The notes beneath the pieces were generated by a model. The model did not search any database. It was given only the letters and a program-made list of their open reading frames with translations, and had not been told where the DNA came from. 64,000 bases of DNA, taken from the NCBI RefSeq assembly GCF_023716925.1, contig NZ_JAMQQG010000019.1, positions 20,836 to 84,835 of the forward strand, given 5' to 3'. This document shows positions 51,251 to 58,801 of this stretch, in pieces (positions within the stretch are counted from its first letter, which is position 1; each line of letters starts with the position of its first letter). The position numbers and the translations under genes are program-made. Source of the stretch: Frankia sp. R82 (GTDB lineage Bacteria > Actinomycetota > Actinomycetes > Frankiales > Frankiaceae).

Positions 51251-52266
51251 AGCGCGGATGCCTGCTTCTACTGATCGCTGTGGCGGTGGGCATGCTCGCC
51301 GATCCCGCCTTTGCCGATGAGTACGGGTCGACAGAATGCGGCCAGCATCCTTATCCAGGCTGTCACCTTCTGGCCGGAGAGAACGGCCAGGCGCCACCGG
51401 CACCGAACCCTGGCCCTGCTTCCTCCACTGGCACGACAGGTGGTGGTGGTGGTGGGCGCGCGGCGTCTTCTGTTCCTCCTCCAGGCGACAGGTCCTTGGA
51501 CGATCCGCATACTAAGACCGCCGACTGCTCGTATGTGCGTAGCGACTACCAGCCACCTGCGGACTCGCCGCAGCCGGTGATGTATCGGCCACAGGAAGAC
51601 GGTGGGTTGATAGTGCGGCCAGCACGGTTCAGGTCATCGTCGCTGTCGATGCAGTCGGCGGCGCTGGCTGGGCAACAGGCCGGTTCCTGGTACATCTACC
51701 GGTGCACGTCGAACGGAGAGCAGGACGCCCTGTACCGGGCGCCGGTGTGGATTGCGGACGCGGCTCCGGAAGCCGTGGCTGCACCGGACCCAGCGGCCTT
51801 GGCAGCGCAGGCACGTGCCCAGTTGCAGCTTTCCGGGCCTCGGATCGATATGAGTCCCACACGTGACCAACTGGTCGGTCTGCCAACGTGGCTTTGGCTG
51901 GATCCGGCAGGGTGGACTCAGGTGGCGGCGACGGCGGCAGCGGGTGGGGTGTCAGTGACCGCCCTCGCCAAACCCGTGCAGGTCGTGTGGTCCTTGGGGG
52001 ACGGCGGGACGACGACCTGCACCGGGCCGGGCACGCCGTTCCCGTCCGGGGGCGATCCGAAGAGCGCGTCACCGGACTGCGGTTACACCTACCGTCATCG
52101 TTCGCTGGACGCCTCGGGCGGGACGTTCGCAGTGACAGCGACGGTGCGCTGGGACGTGTCGTGGTCGGGCGCTGGCCAGGCGGGGGCGTTCGCGGGGCTG
52201 ACGACGGTCTCGGCCACGGCGAGCCGGGTGATCGACGTTCCGGCGTTGACGACGGGCGGCGGCTGA
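51244..52266 (+). CDS. Secreted or envelope protein of the Tad locus
   Basis: A 340-residue protein with a signal peptide (KRGCLLLLIAVAVGMLADPA then FADE), a Gly/Pro-rich linker and a globular part with VQVVWSLGDGGTTTCTGPG and YTYRHRSLDASGGTFAVTAT, which resembles PKD-like immunoglobulin strands. Several Cys pairs suggest disulphides. ATG 51244 overlaps the lipoprotein stop. I recall genes like this at the start of actinobacterial Tad loci, but its function is unknown. It is probably exported and might contact the pilus or cell wall. Confidence 0.7.
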   Translation: MLKRGCLLLLIAVAVGMLADPAFADEYGSTECGQHPYPGCHLLAGENGQAPPAPNPGPASSTGTTGGGGGGRAASSVPPPGDRSLDDPHTKTADCSYVRSDYQPPADSPQPVMYRPQEDGGLIVRPARFRSSSLSMQSAALAGQQAGSWYIYRCTSNGEQDALYRAPVWIADAAPEAVAAPDPAALAAQARAQLQLSGPRIDMSPTRDQLVGLPTWLWLDPAGWTQVAATAAAGGVSVTALAKPVQVVWSLGDGGTTTCTGPGTPFPSGGDPKSASPDCGYTYRHRSLDASGGTFAVTATVRWDVSWSGAGQAGAFAGLTTVSATASRVIDVPALTTGGG

Positions 52267-52345
52267 TGAGGACCATGACCAGTGCGGCGGGTTACGGCTG
52301 TACGGGCCGTTCATCCCGGGGAACGGGCGACAGGGTGGCGTGGTG

Positions 52346-53029
52346 GTGACGGCTCCGTCTACTCGTATCGGGGGAGGGGACCGCGCTGTGCGGCGTGCTG
52401 GTGGGACGCCGGCGGCGCGGCTGACCGGTGGTGCGCGGCGGCGTCGACGGTTGCCGTATCTGCTGCTGGGGGTGGTTCTGGTGGTCGGCTGCGCGGCTGC
52501 TGGTCTGCTGGCGGGTGCGCGGGTGGAGGCCCGGAAGCCGGTGCTGGTGCTGGCCCGTCCGGTGGCAGTGGGTCATGTGCTGGTGGCGGCGGACCTACGG
52601 GAGGCGCGGATTTCCGCTGACGGGGTGGATACGGTTCCCGCCGGGTCGAAGGGCAGTGTGCTGGGTCGGCCGGTTGCGTACAGCTTGCCGGCGGGCATGT
52701 TGCTTAGCCGGGCGATGGTGGGCAACGCCCAGGTTCCCCCGGCCGGGGAGGCGATCGCCGCGGTGGCGTTGAAGGCCGGCCAGTTCCCCACCGGTCTGGC
52801 GTCCGGTTCGCGGGTCAGCGTGGTGGTGGCTCCGGCTGCCAGCGCGGTGGGGACGGCGCCTGAGGATGGTGTCCGCTCGTGGTCGGCGACGGTTGTCGCG
52901 GTCGCGGCGTCGGGCAGCGATCAGACGACGGTGGTGTCGCTGACGCTTGCCGAGGACGATGCGCGTGCGCTGGCGGCGGCGCCGGCGGGGCAGATCAGCG
53001 TGGTCACGGTCAACGGAACCGGCCGGTGA
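52346..53029 (+). CDS. SAF-domain protein (CpaB/RcpC-like)
   Basis: About 227 residues. An N-terminal Arg-rich stretch (ARRRRRLPYLLLGVVLVVG) leads into one membrane helix, followed by a SAF domain (VLVLARPVAVGHVLVAADLR, GKPVAYSL-like segments, then LSRAMVG). In Tad systems CpaB/RcpC is the periplasmic SAF-domain component linked to secretin function; actinobacteria lack an outer membrane, so the role is probably pilus assembly at the wall. Three consecutive GTGs (52340, 52343, 52346) are possible starts. Confidence 0.78.
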   Translation: MTAPSTRIGGGDRAVRRAGGTPAARLTGGARRRRRLPYLLLGVVLVVGCAAAGLLAGARVEARKPVLVLARPVAVGHVLVAADLREARISADGVDTVPAGSKGSVLGRPVAYSLPAGMLLSRAMVGNAQVPPAGEAIAAVALKAGQFPTGLASGSRVSVVVAPAASAVGTAPEDGVRSWSATVVAVAASGSDQTTVVSLTLAEDDARALAAAPAGQISVVTVNGTGR

Positions 53030-53036
53030 CCGCCCT

Positions 53037-53870
53037 GTGATCATTGTGGTGGGGTCGTTGAAGGGGTCGCCGGGTGCGACGACGTTGAGTCTCGCGCTGG
53101 CGGATCGCTGGCCGCTGGACGGCGGGGATCCGGTGGTGGTGGAGGCCGACCCCGCGGGTGGGGACGTGGGAGCGCGGTTCACCTTGGCACCGGGACGGGG
53201 ATTGGTCTCGCTGGCTGCCGCCGGCCGCCGCGGAGAGCAGTCGCCGCGTGCGCTCGACGAGCATTTTCAGGAGCTTCCCGGCGGCCTTCAGGTGTTGTGC
53301 GCGCCAGCGGGAGCGGAGCAGGCCCGTCAGGTAGTGGGCGAACTCGGCAGCGGCGGCTGGTCGCTGTTGCGGGCCGCAGCGCAGGCGCAGGACCGGCCGC
53401 TGATCGTGGACTGTGGGCGTCTCGATCCGCTGTCGCCAGCGGGTCCGCTGCTGGGGTCCGCGGACGTGCTGCTGCTGATAATGCGGGCCCGTAACGACGA
53501 GCTGTCGCATCTGGCGGCACGGATGCCGGTGGTGCAGGGCTGGGGGCTGCCTGCCTGGTACGTGGTGGTGGTCGCCGAGCCGGGCCGGTCGCAGGGCCAT
53601 CGGGTCCGCGAGATCTCCCGGGTGCTGGGCCCGCGGGTGCTGGGCCCGGTGCCCTATGACACTGACGCCGCAGGCGTGCTCGCGGGTCGTCGTCGCACCC
53701 GGGCCGGCATCGGGCGCACGAAGCTTGGCCGGACGGTCGCCGGGATCGCCGGTGCTCTGGCGACCACGGCGCCGGCGAAGGCCGCGCCACCGGCGCGACA
53801 GGCGTTGCCACCATTGCCGCCCGATCCGGTGTGGCCGGATGCGGGGCCGCCGATGTGGACGGGGGCGTGA
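53037..53870 (+). CDS. tadZ: TadZ/CpaE-like MinD-type ATPase
   Basis: A 277-residue ParA/MinD-type protein. The deviant Walker A is SLKGSPGATTLSLAL at the N-terminus, VVVEADPAGGDVGARF is the A'-like aspartate region, and RPLIVDCGRLDP is the Walker B-like strand. Lysine at the start of the P-loop signature is retained in GSLKGSPGAT. TadZ/CpaE proteins place the Tad machinery in the cell. GTG 53037 overlaps nothing but lies 7 nt after the SAF gene. Pro-rich C-terminal tail (PPARQALPPLPPDPVWPD). Confidence 0.82.
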   Translation: MIIVVGSLKGSPGATTLSLALADRWPLDGGDPVVVEADPAGGDVGARFTLAPGRGLVSLAAAGRRGEQSPRALDEHFQELPGGLQVLCAPAGAEQARQVVGELGSGGWSLLRAAAQAQDRPLIVDCGRLDPLSPAGPLLGSADVLLLIMRARNDELSHLAARMPVVQGWGLPAWYVVVVAEPGRSQGHRVREISRVLGPRVLGPVPYDTDAAGVLAGRRRTRAGIGRTKLGRTVAGIAGALATTAPAKAAPPARQALPPLPPDPVWPDAGPPMWTGA

Positions 53871-53871
53871 G

Positions 53872-55314
53872 GTGAGCCTGCCAGCGTGGAACGACCCTGC
53901 CCGCGTGCCCGCAGTACCCGACGGTACGGGCATGCCTGGCGGTCCGTGGGAGGCGTGGACCGGCGGGCGTCCCGCCCCGGCCGATCTTCCCGGGCGCCCG
54001 TCGGGGTCGGCTGCGCAGGCGCTGCGTGACCGGCTGCGGGAGGGACTGCGGGCCGCGCTTGCCGCCCAGCTGCGCGCGGACGAGGATGCCGGCTCTGCGC
54101 CGCTGAGCGGCCTGGGGCGGGAGGAGTTCGCCCGCGCGGTGCTGGTCGATCTCGCTGAGGCACACACCACCGCGGAGCTAGCCCGGGGTGCCCTGCTGCT
54201 GTCACCCGAGGACGAGCAGCGGATCGTCGCCGAGGTCCTGGCCGAGGTCCTGGGGGTTGGCGGTCTGGAACCGCTGCTCACCGACAGCACCGTTGAGAAC
54301 ATCAACATCACCGGCGACCGGGTTTTTGTCCGCCGGGAGGACGGCAGCCGTTACCGGATGCCGCCGATCACCGGGTCGGATGCCGAGCTGGTCGGGCTGA
54401 TTCGGGATCTGGCCGCGCACGCCGGAGTGGAAGAGCGGCGCTGGGACCGTGGCGCGCCGATGGTGAATTTCCACCTGGCGGACAAGAGCCGGGTGTTCGC
54501 GGTCATGGCGGTGACCCCGCGGCCATCGGTGAGTATCCGCCGGCACCGTTTCCGCCACGTCACCCTGGCCGCGTTGCGGGAGAACGGCACCCTCGACTAC
54601 GGGTTGGAAGCGTTGCTCGGCGCGTTGGTGCGGGCGCGCAAGAACGTGGTGGTGGCCGGCGGCACCGCGATGGGGAAAACGACGATGCTGTTGGCGTTGG
54701 CCGACCAGATCCCGCAGTCCGAGCGGCTGATCACCGTGGAGGACGTGTTCGAGCTGGGCCTGGACGCAGACGAGCAGGCCCATCCCGACGTCGTCACGCT
54801 GCAGGTCCGGGAACCGAACACCGAGGGCGAGGGGGCGATCTCCGCTTCCGATCTGGTGCGTGCGGCGCTGCGGATGAGCCCGGACCGGGTGATCGTCGGC
54901 GAGGTCCGCGGGCCCGAGGTGATCCCGATGCTCAACGCTATGTCGCAGGGCAATGACGGGTCCATGACGACGATCCACAGCTCGACGAGCCGTGGCGTGT
55001 TCACGCGGTTGGCGTCCTACGCGGTACAGGGCCCCGAACGGCTGCCGGTTGAGGCAACGAACCTGCTGATCGCCTCGGCGATCCACGTGGTCGTGCATCT
55101 CGCGGAACCCCGCGGGGAACGCGGCCGGCGGGTGGTGTCGTCCGTGCGGGAGGTCGTGGACGCGGACGGCACGCAGATCGTGACCAACGAGCTGTACCGG
55201 CCGGGCCCGGACCGGCGGGGCCTGCCGGCGGCTCCGCCGACCGGGGAGCTGCTGGACGACCTGATCGATGTGGGCTTCGACCCGGACGTGCTGTCGCAGG
55301 GGTGGTGGGCATGA
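53872..55314 (+). CDS. tadA: TadA/CpaF secretion ATPase
   Basis: A 480-residue type II/IV secretion ATPase. Walker A VAGGTAMGKTTMLLALADQI, Walker B-like SPDRVIVGEVRGPE and the His-box SQGNDGSMTTIHSSTSRG are all visible. The N-terminal part includes GGLEPLLTDSTVENINITG, characteristic of CpaF. It powers Flp pilus assembly at the cytoplasmic membrane. GTG 53872 lies next to the TadZ stop (1 nt between). The stop overlaps the TadB start (ATGA). The CDS is full length. Confidence 0.92.
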   Translation: MSLPAWNDPARVPAVPDGTGMPGGPWEAWTGGRPAPADLPGRPSGSAAQALRDRLREGLRAALAAQLRADEDAGSAPLSGLGREEFARAVLVDLAEAHTTAELARGALLLSPEDEQRIVAEVLAEVLGVGGLEPLLTDSTVENINITGDRVFVRREDGSRYRMPPITGSDAELVGLIRDLAAHAGVEERRWDRGAPMVNFHLADKSRVFAVMAVTPRPSVSIRRHRFRHVTLAALRENGTLDYGLEALLGALVRARKNVVVAGGTAMGKTTMLLALADQIPQSERLITVEDVFELGLDADEQAHPDVVTLQVREPNTEGEGAISASDLVRAALRMSPDRVIVGEVRGPEVIPMLNAMSQGNDGSMTTIHSSTSRGVFTRLASYAVQGPERLPVEATNLLIASAIHVVVHLAEPRGERGRRVVSSVREVVDADGTQIVTNELYRPGPDRRGLPAAPPTGELLDDLIDVGFDPDVLSQGWWA

Positions 55315-56204
55315 CCGGCCTGTTCGGCCTGTTCGGCCTTGGGATAGGCACCGGCCTTTTCTTGATCTTCTACGGCTGGCGGGGCGTGGCCAACGACGAC
55401 GTCCGCCCACGCTCTGTCCGGACGTTGCCCCTGCCGTGGCGGACGGATCCGCGGTTCGGCCGCTGGGCCGCCGCCTCGATCGTCGCCGGCATCGTCGCCG
55501 GGATGGTGACCGGGTGGATCGTCGGCGGGCTGCTGACCGCCTTGGCCGTCTATGGTCTGCCCCGCATGCTGGGACCGGACCGGGCGCAGGCCCGCCACGT
55601 CGCCCGCACCCAAAGCATCGCCGTGTGGGCCGAACAGCTACGGGACACCCTCGCCGCTGCGGCCGGTCTGGAACAGGCGATCCTTGCGACCGCGCCTGCC
55701 GCCCCGACCGCGATCCGCGTCGACGTCGCCGCGCTGGCCGCCCGCGTCGAACGCCGCGAGCGTCTCGCTCCGGCCCTGCGCGGCCTTGCCGACGACCTGA
55801 ACGACCCGCTGGCCGACCTGGTATTGGGCGCGCTGATCCTGGCCAGCGAACATCAAGCCCGGCAGCTGTCCGCGCTGCTCGGCCAGCTCGCGGCCACAGC
55901 CCGCGCGCAGGTCGACATGCTCGGCCGCATCGAGGTCGGACGAGCCCGGACGCGCACGACGATGCGGGTCGTCGTCGTCACCTCGATGGTGTTCGCCGGC
56001 GGCCTTGTCGTGTTCGACCGTGCCTTTTTGGCCCCCTACAGCAGCGCTACCGGCCAGCTGGTCCTGCTCTGCGTAGGCGCGATCTTCATCGCCGGATTCG
56101 TCTGGCTCAAGCGGATGTCCCACATCAACACCCCGGCCCGGTTCCTGGTAGGCGACGAACCCGCAACACCGGCGCCCGCGGCGGCGGAACGGGTGAAGCC
56201 GTGA
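55311..56204 (+). CDS. tadB: TadB-like inner-membrane platform protein
   Basis: A 297-residue membrane protein of the type II secretion F family. Hydrophobic segments at residues 1-20, 50-80, 215-235 and 245-265 flank a cytoplasmic domain containing SIAVWAEQLRDTLAAAAGLEQA and LADDLNDPLADLVLGALILA. It is the platform for the Flp pilus ATPase. ATG 55311 overlaps the TadA stop; its own stop overlaps the TadC start (GTGA). Confidence 0.88.
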   Translation: MTGLFGLFGLGIGTGLFLIFYGWRGVANDDVRPRSVRTLPLPWRTDPRFGRWAAASIVAGIVAGMVTGWIVGGLLTALAVYGLPRMLGPDRAQARHVARTQSIAVWAEQLRDTLAAAAGLEQAILATAPAAPTAIRVDVAALAARVERRERLAPALRGLADDLNDPLADLVLGALILASEHQARQLSALLGQLAATARAQVDMLGRIEVGRARTRTTMRVVVVTSMVFAGGLVVFDRAFLAPYSSATGQLVLLCVGAIFIAGFVWLKRMSHINTPARFLVGDEPATPAPAAAERVKP

Positions 56205-57106
56205 CGGTGCTGCTCATGCTGCTGGCCGCCGGAGTCGGCGTGGGCCTATGGGCCCTGGCCGTGTGGCTGGTTCCGCCTCGCTCCTCGCTGGAGGAGGTGT
56301 TCGCCCGGCTCGACCCCGCCCCGGCCCGACCCGCCGCCCCGGCGGTCCTGCCGGCCGACCCGGACGGCTGGGCGGTGCGGGCAGGCCGCCCGTTCACCGG
56401 CTTGCTGCACGCCGCGGGCCTGCCGACCGCGGCCCTGCGCCACGACCTTGTGGCACTCGGTCGCTCCACCGATGCCTACCTGGCCGAGAAGGCAACGGCC
56501 GGGCTGGCAGGCCTGTTTCTCCCCTCGATGATCGGACTGGCCTTCGCAGGAGCGGGCCGGCCGTTCCCGTGGGCGCTCCCCGTCACGCTCGCGCTCCTCC
56601 TTGCGGTCCTCGGGTTTCTGCTGCCCGACCTCACCGTGAAAAGCAACGCCGACCGGCAGCGCCGGGCCTTCCGCCATGCGCTGTCCGCCTACCTGTCTCT
56701 GATCCAGGTTCTGCTCGCCGGCGGCGCAGGGGTGGAAACCGCGCTGACGGACGCGGCCGAGATCGGCACCGGCTGGCCGTTCGTCACGATCCGCCGGACA
56801 CTGCGGACCGCCCGCGAAACCCGCGTAAGCCCCTGGGTGGCGCTGGGTCGTCTCGGCGCGGAGCTGCAGATCTCCGAACTCGTCGAACTCGCCGACGCGG
56901 TCGGCCTGGCCGGCACCGAGGGCGCTCGTGTCCGCCAGTCCCTCGATGCCAAGGCCGCCGCGCTGCGGTCCCGTCAGGCCCAGGACGCCGAAGCCGACGC
57001 GAACGCCGCAACCGAACGTATGAGCATCCCCGGCGTGCTGATCGCAGCCGGGTTCATCCTGTTCATTTTCTATCCGTCCCTGACCCAGATAACCCACTCC
57101 CTTTAA
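56201..57106 (+). CDS. tadC: TadC-like inner-membrane platform protein
   Basis: A 301-residue type II secretion F family protein. It has hydrophobic segments at the N-terminus and around residues 105-140, the cytoplasmic signature ALSAYLSLIQVLLAGGAGVETAL, and a late SIPGVLIAAGFILFIFYPSL segment. Partner of TadB. GTG 56201 overlaps the TadB stop. It ends 24 bp before the pilin gene. Confidence 0.88.
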   Translation: MTVLLMLLAAGVGVGLWALAVWLVPPRSSLEEVFARLDPAPARPAAPAVLPADPDGWAVRAGRPFTGLLHAAGLPTAALRHDLVALGRSTDAYLAEKATAGLAGLFLPSMIGLAFAGAGRPFPWALPVTLALLLAVLGFLLPDLTVKSNADRQRRAFRHALSAYLSLIQVLLAGGAGVETALTDAAEIGTGWPFVTIRRTLRTARETRVSPWVALGRLGAELQISELVELADAVGLAGTEGARVRQSLDAKAAALRSRQAQDAEADANAATERMSIPGVLIAAGFILFIFYPSLTQITHSL

Positions 57107-57130
57107 CTTCATTATCGCGGAGGGACCGTC

Positions 57131-57328
57131 ATGTTCACCTTTCTTCATGCCTGGTGGGCTCGCTATGTCATCTGGGTAACGAGACCTCCCGCAGACGCAG
57201 CACGGGACCGGGGTGACACCACGCAGAACGTCCTCTGGATCGCGTTCTTCGCCGCGCTCACCCTCACCGTGATCGGCATTTTCGGCCCGAAAATTTTGGA
57301 CGCGGCCAAAAGTGTCTCGTTCAAATAG
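57131..57328 (+). CDS. Flp-like small pilin
   Basis: A 65-residue protein: a short N-terminal part, then R-G-D-T-T-Q-N followed by one hydrophobic helix (VLWIAFFAALTLTVIGIFG). The position right after TadC and the G-D-x-x-x pattern fit a Flp/type IVb pilin. Cleavage after Gly would place Asn, not the usual Glu, at +5. AGGGA precedes ATG 57131. It would be the major structural pilin if processed. No other Flp pilin gene is visible. Confidence 0.75.
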   Translation: MFTFLHAWWARYVIWVTRPPADAARDRGDTTQNVLWIAFFAALTLTVIGIFGPKILDAAKSVSFK

Positions 57329-57339
57329 TCATCTCGACG

Positions 57340-57903
57340 ATGTCGCCCCCCGCCCTCCCAGCCTGTAGCCGAGCGCGGCTGCGAGCTGCCTCCGACCGCC
57401 CTGAAGCCGCGGGGCGGGCCGCTGCAGTGGGCGAAGTGTGCCCGCACCCGCGTCTTCCGTGCGGGCACGCTCGGGGGCGCTTCAGGCGGCGGTCCGCGCG
57501 TCTCCTAGCCGCAGCATCGCCCGGTGGTCGTAGGGACAGCGGGGCGGTGACCGTCGAGATGATTTTCGTGTTGCCGCTGCTGTTCACGATCGTGCTGCTG
57601 CTCGCGCAGGTCACCGTCTGGGCGCACGCCCGCCACGTCGCGCACGCCACCGCCGCCCGCGCGCTGGTCGCCGCCCGAGCCGACGGCGGCAGCATCGCGG
57701 CCGGCCAGACCGAAGCCACCACCACCCTCGACCAGCTCGGCCGGGGCAGCCTCACCCACCCCCAGATCACCATCACCCGCGGCGCCAACCAGGCGACCGT
57801 CCACGTCCACGGCACCGCCGCGAGCGTCCTGTTTGGCCTTCAGATCGGGGTGGACGCCACCGCAGCCGGCCCGGTCGAGCACCGCCCTGGCGAGGCACCA
57901 TGA
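57340..57903 (+). CDS. tadE: TadE-like minor pilin (start uncertain)
   Basis: A TadE-like protein. SGAVTVEMIFVLPLLFTIVLL contains a prepilin-type site (cleavage after Gly, Glu at +5) followed by the hydrophobic helix, then AHARHVAHATAARALVAARADGGS, typical of TadE. The first ATG at 57340 gives a long Arg/Ala-rich leader; GTG at 57427 or 57436 are alternatives. A hairpin at 57438-57468 lies in the leader. The stop overlaps the next gene in ATGA. Confidence 0.8.
   Translation: MSPPALPACSRARLRAASDRPEAAGRAAAVGEVCPHPRLPCGHARGRFRRRSARLLAAASPGGRRDSGAVTVEMIFVLPLLFTIVLLLAQVTVWAHARHVAHATAARALVAARADGGSIAAGQTEATTTLDQLGRGSLTHPQITITRGANQATVHVHGTAASVLFGLQIGVDATAAGPVEHRPGEAP
57438..57468 (+). terminator. 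10-bp hairpin between the pilin and TadE core
   Basis: Arms GTGCCCGCAC (57438-57447) and GTGCGGGCAC (57459-57468) with an 11-nt loop. It could set off the highly expressed pilin gene from the rest, but it also lies within the first possible TadE reading frame. Confidence 0.35.
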
Positions 57904-58355
57904 CCGGCGAGACAACACCCGCTGGGGCCAGCCGTGATGGTGACCGCGGATCGGCCACCACCGAGCTGGTCCTGATCATGCCGGTTCTGGTGCTGATGCT
58001 GCTGTTCCTCGTCTTGTGCTACCGGATCAGCGACGCGAAGCTGCAGCTTGCCGACGCCGCGCACCAAGCCGCCCGCGCCGCCTCGATCGCCCCCAGCCCG
58101 GCCGAGGCCATCACCGATGCCCGTGCCACCGCGCAGAGTGCACTGACCGGCACCGGGGTGACCTGCCAGCAGCTGACCGTCGCCACCGATCCCGCCGGGC
58201 TCGCACCAGGCGCTCTGGTCCGGGTGACCCTGACCTGCACCGCCAACCTCGACGACCTTGCACTGCTCGGAACCCCAGGCGCAGCCACCCTGCACGCCAC
58301 CTCCACCTCACCCGTCGACGAGTTCGGTGACCTGCGTGGACAGGCAGCGCCATGA
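57900..58355 (+). CDS. TadE-like minor pilin 2
   Basis: A 151-residue protein with a short hydrophilic leader, then DRGSATTELVLIMPVLVLML: cleavage after Gly would give Glu at +5 and the hydrophobic helix. The following LQLADAAHQAARAASIA is the TadE-type helix. A C-terminal part with two Cys (VTCQQ, LTCTAN) may form a disulphide. Start and stop overlap both neighbours. Confidence 0.85.
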   Translation: MTGETTPAGASRDGDRGSATTELVLIMPVLVLMLLFLVLCYRISDAKLQLADAAHQAARAASIAPSPAEAITDARATAQSALTGTGVTCQQLTVATDPAGLAPGALVRVTLTCTANLDDLALLGTPGAATLHATSTSPVDEFGDLRGQAAP

Positions 58356-58801
58356 GACACACGCGCGCCACCCGGAACAGACCCGATGAGGGGACCGCCA
58401 CCGACGAGGGGTCGGTGACGGTGTTTGTCGTGGTGCTGTTCGCCGCGTTCATCATGTTCGGCGGGTTGATCCTCGACGCCGGCGGCGCACTCACCGACAA
58501 GATCAGCGCGATGGGTGTGGCGCAGGAAGCCGCCCGCACAGGCGCCCAGCAACTCGACCTGACCCTGTTTCGCCAGACCGGAACGGTCCGGCTCCTGCCT
58601 GATCAGGCGGTCACCGCCGCCCGTGCCTACCTCGCCCAGGCCGGCGCCACCGGCAGCGCGACCGTCGTGGACAACACCATCACGGTCGCTGTCACAGCGG
58701 ACCATCACACCCAGCTGCTGGGCATCCTCGGGCTCGACACGCTCACCGTCACCGCCACCGGCAGCGCCCATCCCGCCCCGCCCACGGAAGCGGTCCCATG
58801 A
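58352..58801 (+). CDS. TadG-like pseudopilin/pilus assembly protein
   Basis: A 149-residue protein: DEGSVTVFVVVLFAAFIMFGG is a prepilin-like site plus helix, followed by LILDAGGALTDKISAMGVAQEA, the pattern found in TadG-like proteins. It is short compared with full TadG and has no von Willebrand domain. Translationally coupled to the next gene (ATGA at 58798). Confidence 0.78.
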   Translation: MRHTRATRNRPDEGTATDEGSVTVFVVVLFAAFIMFGGLILDAGGALTDKISAMGVAQEAARTGAQQLDLTLFRQTGTVRLLPDQAVTAARAYLAQAGATGSATVVDNTITVAVTADHHTQLLGILGLDTLTVTATGSAHPAPPTEAVP

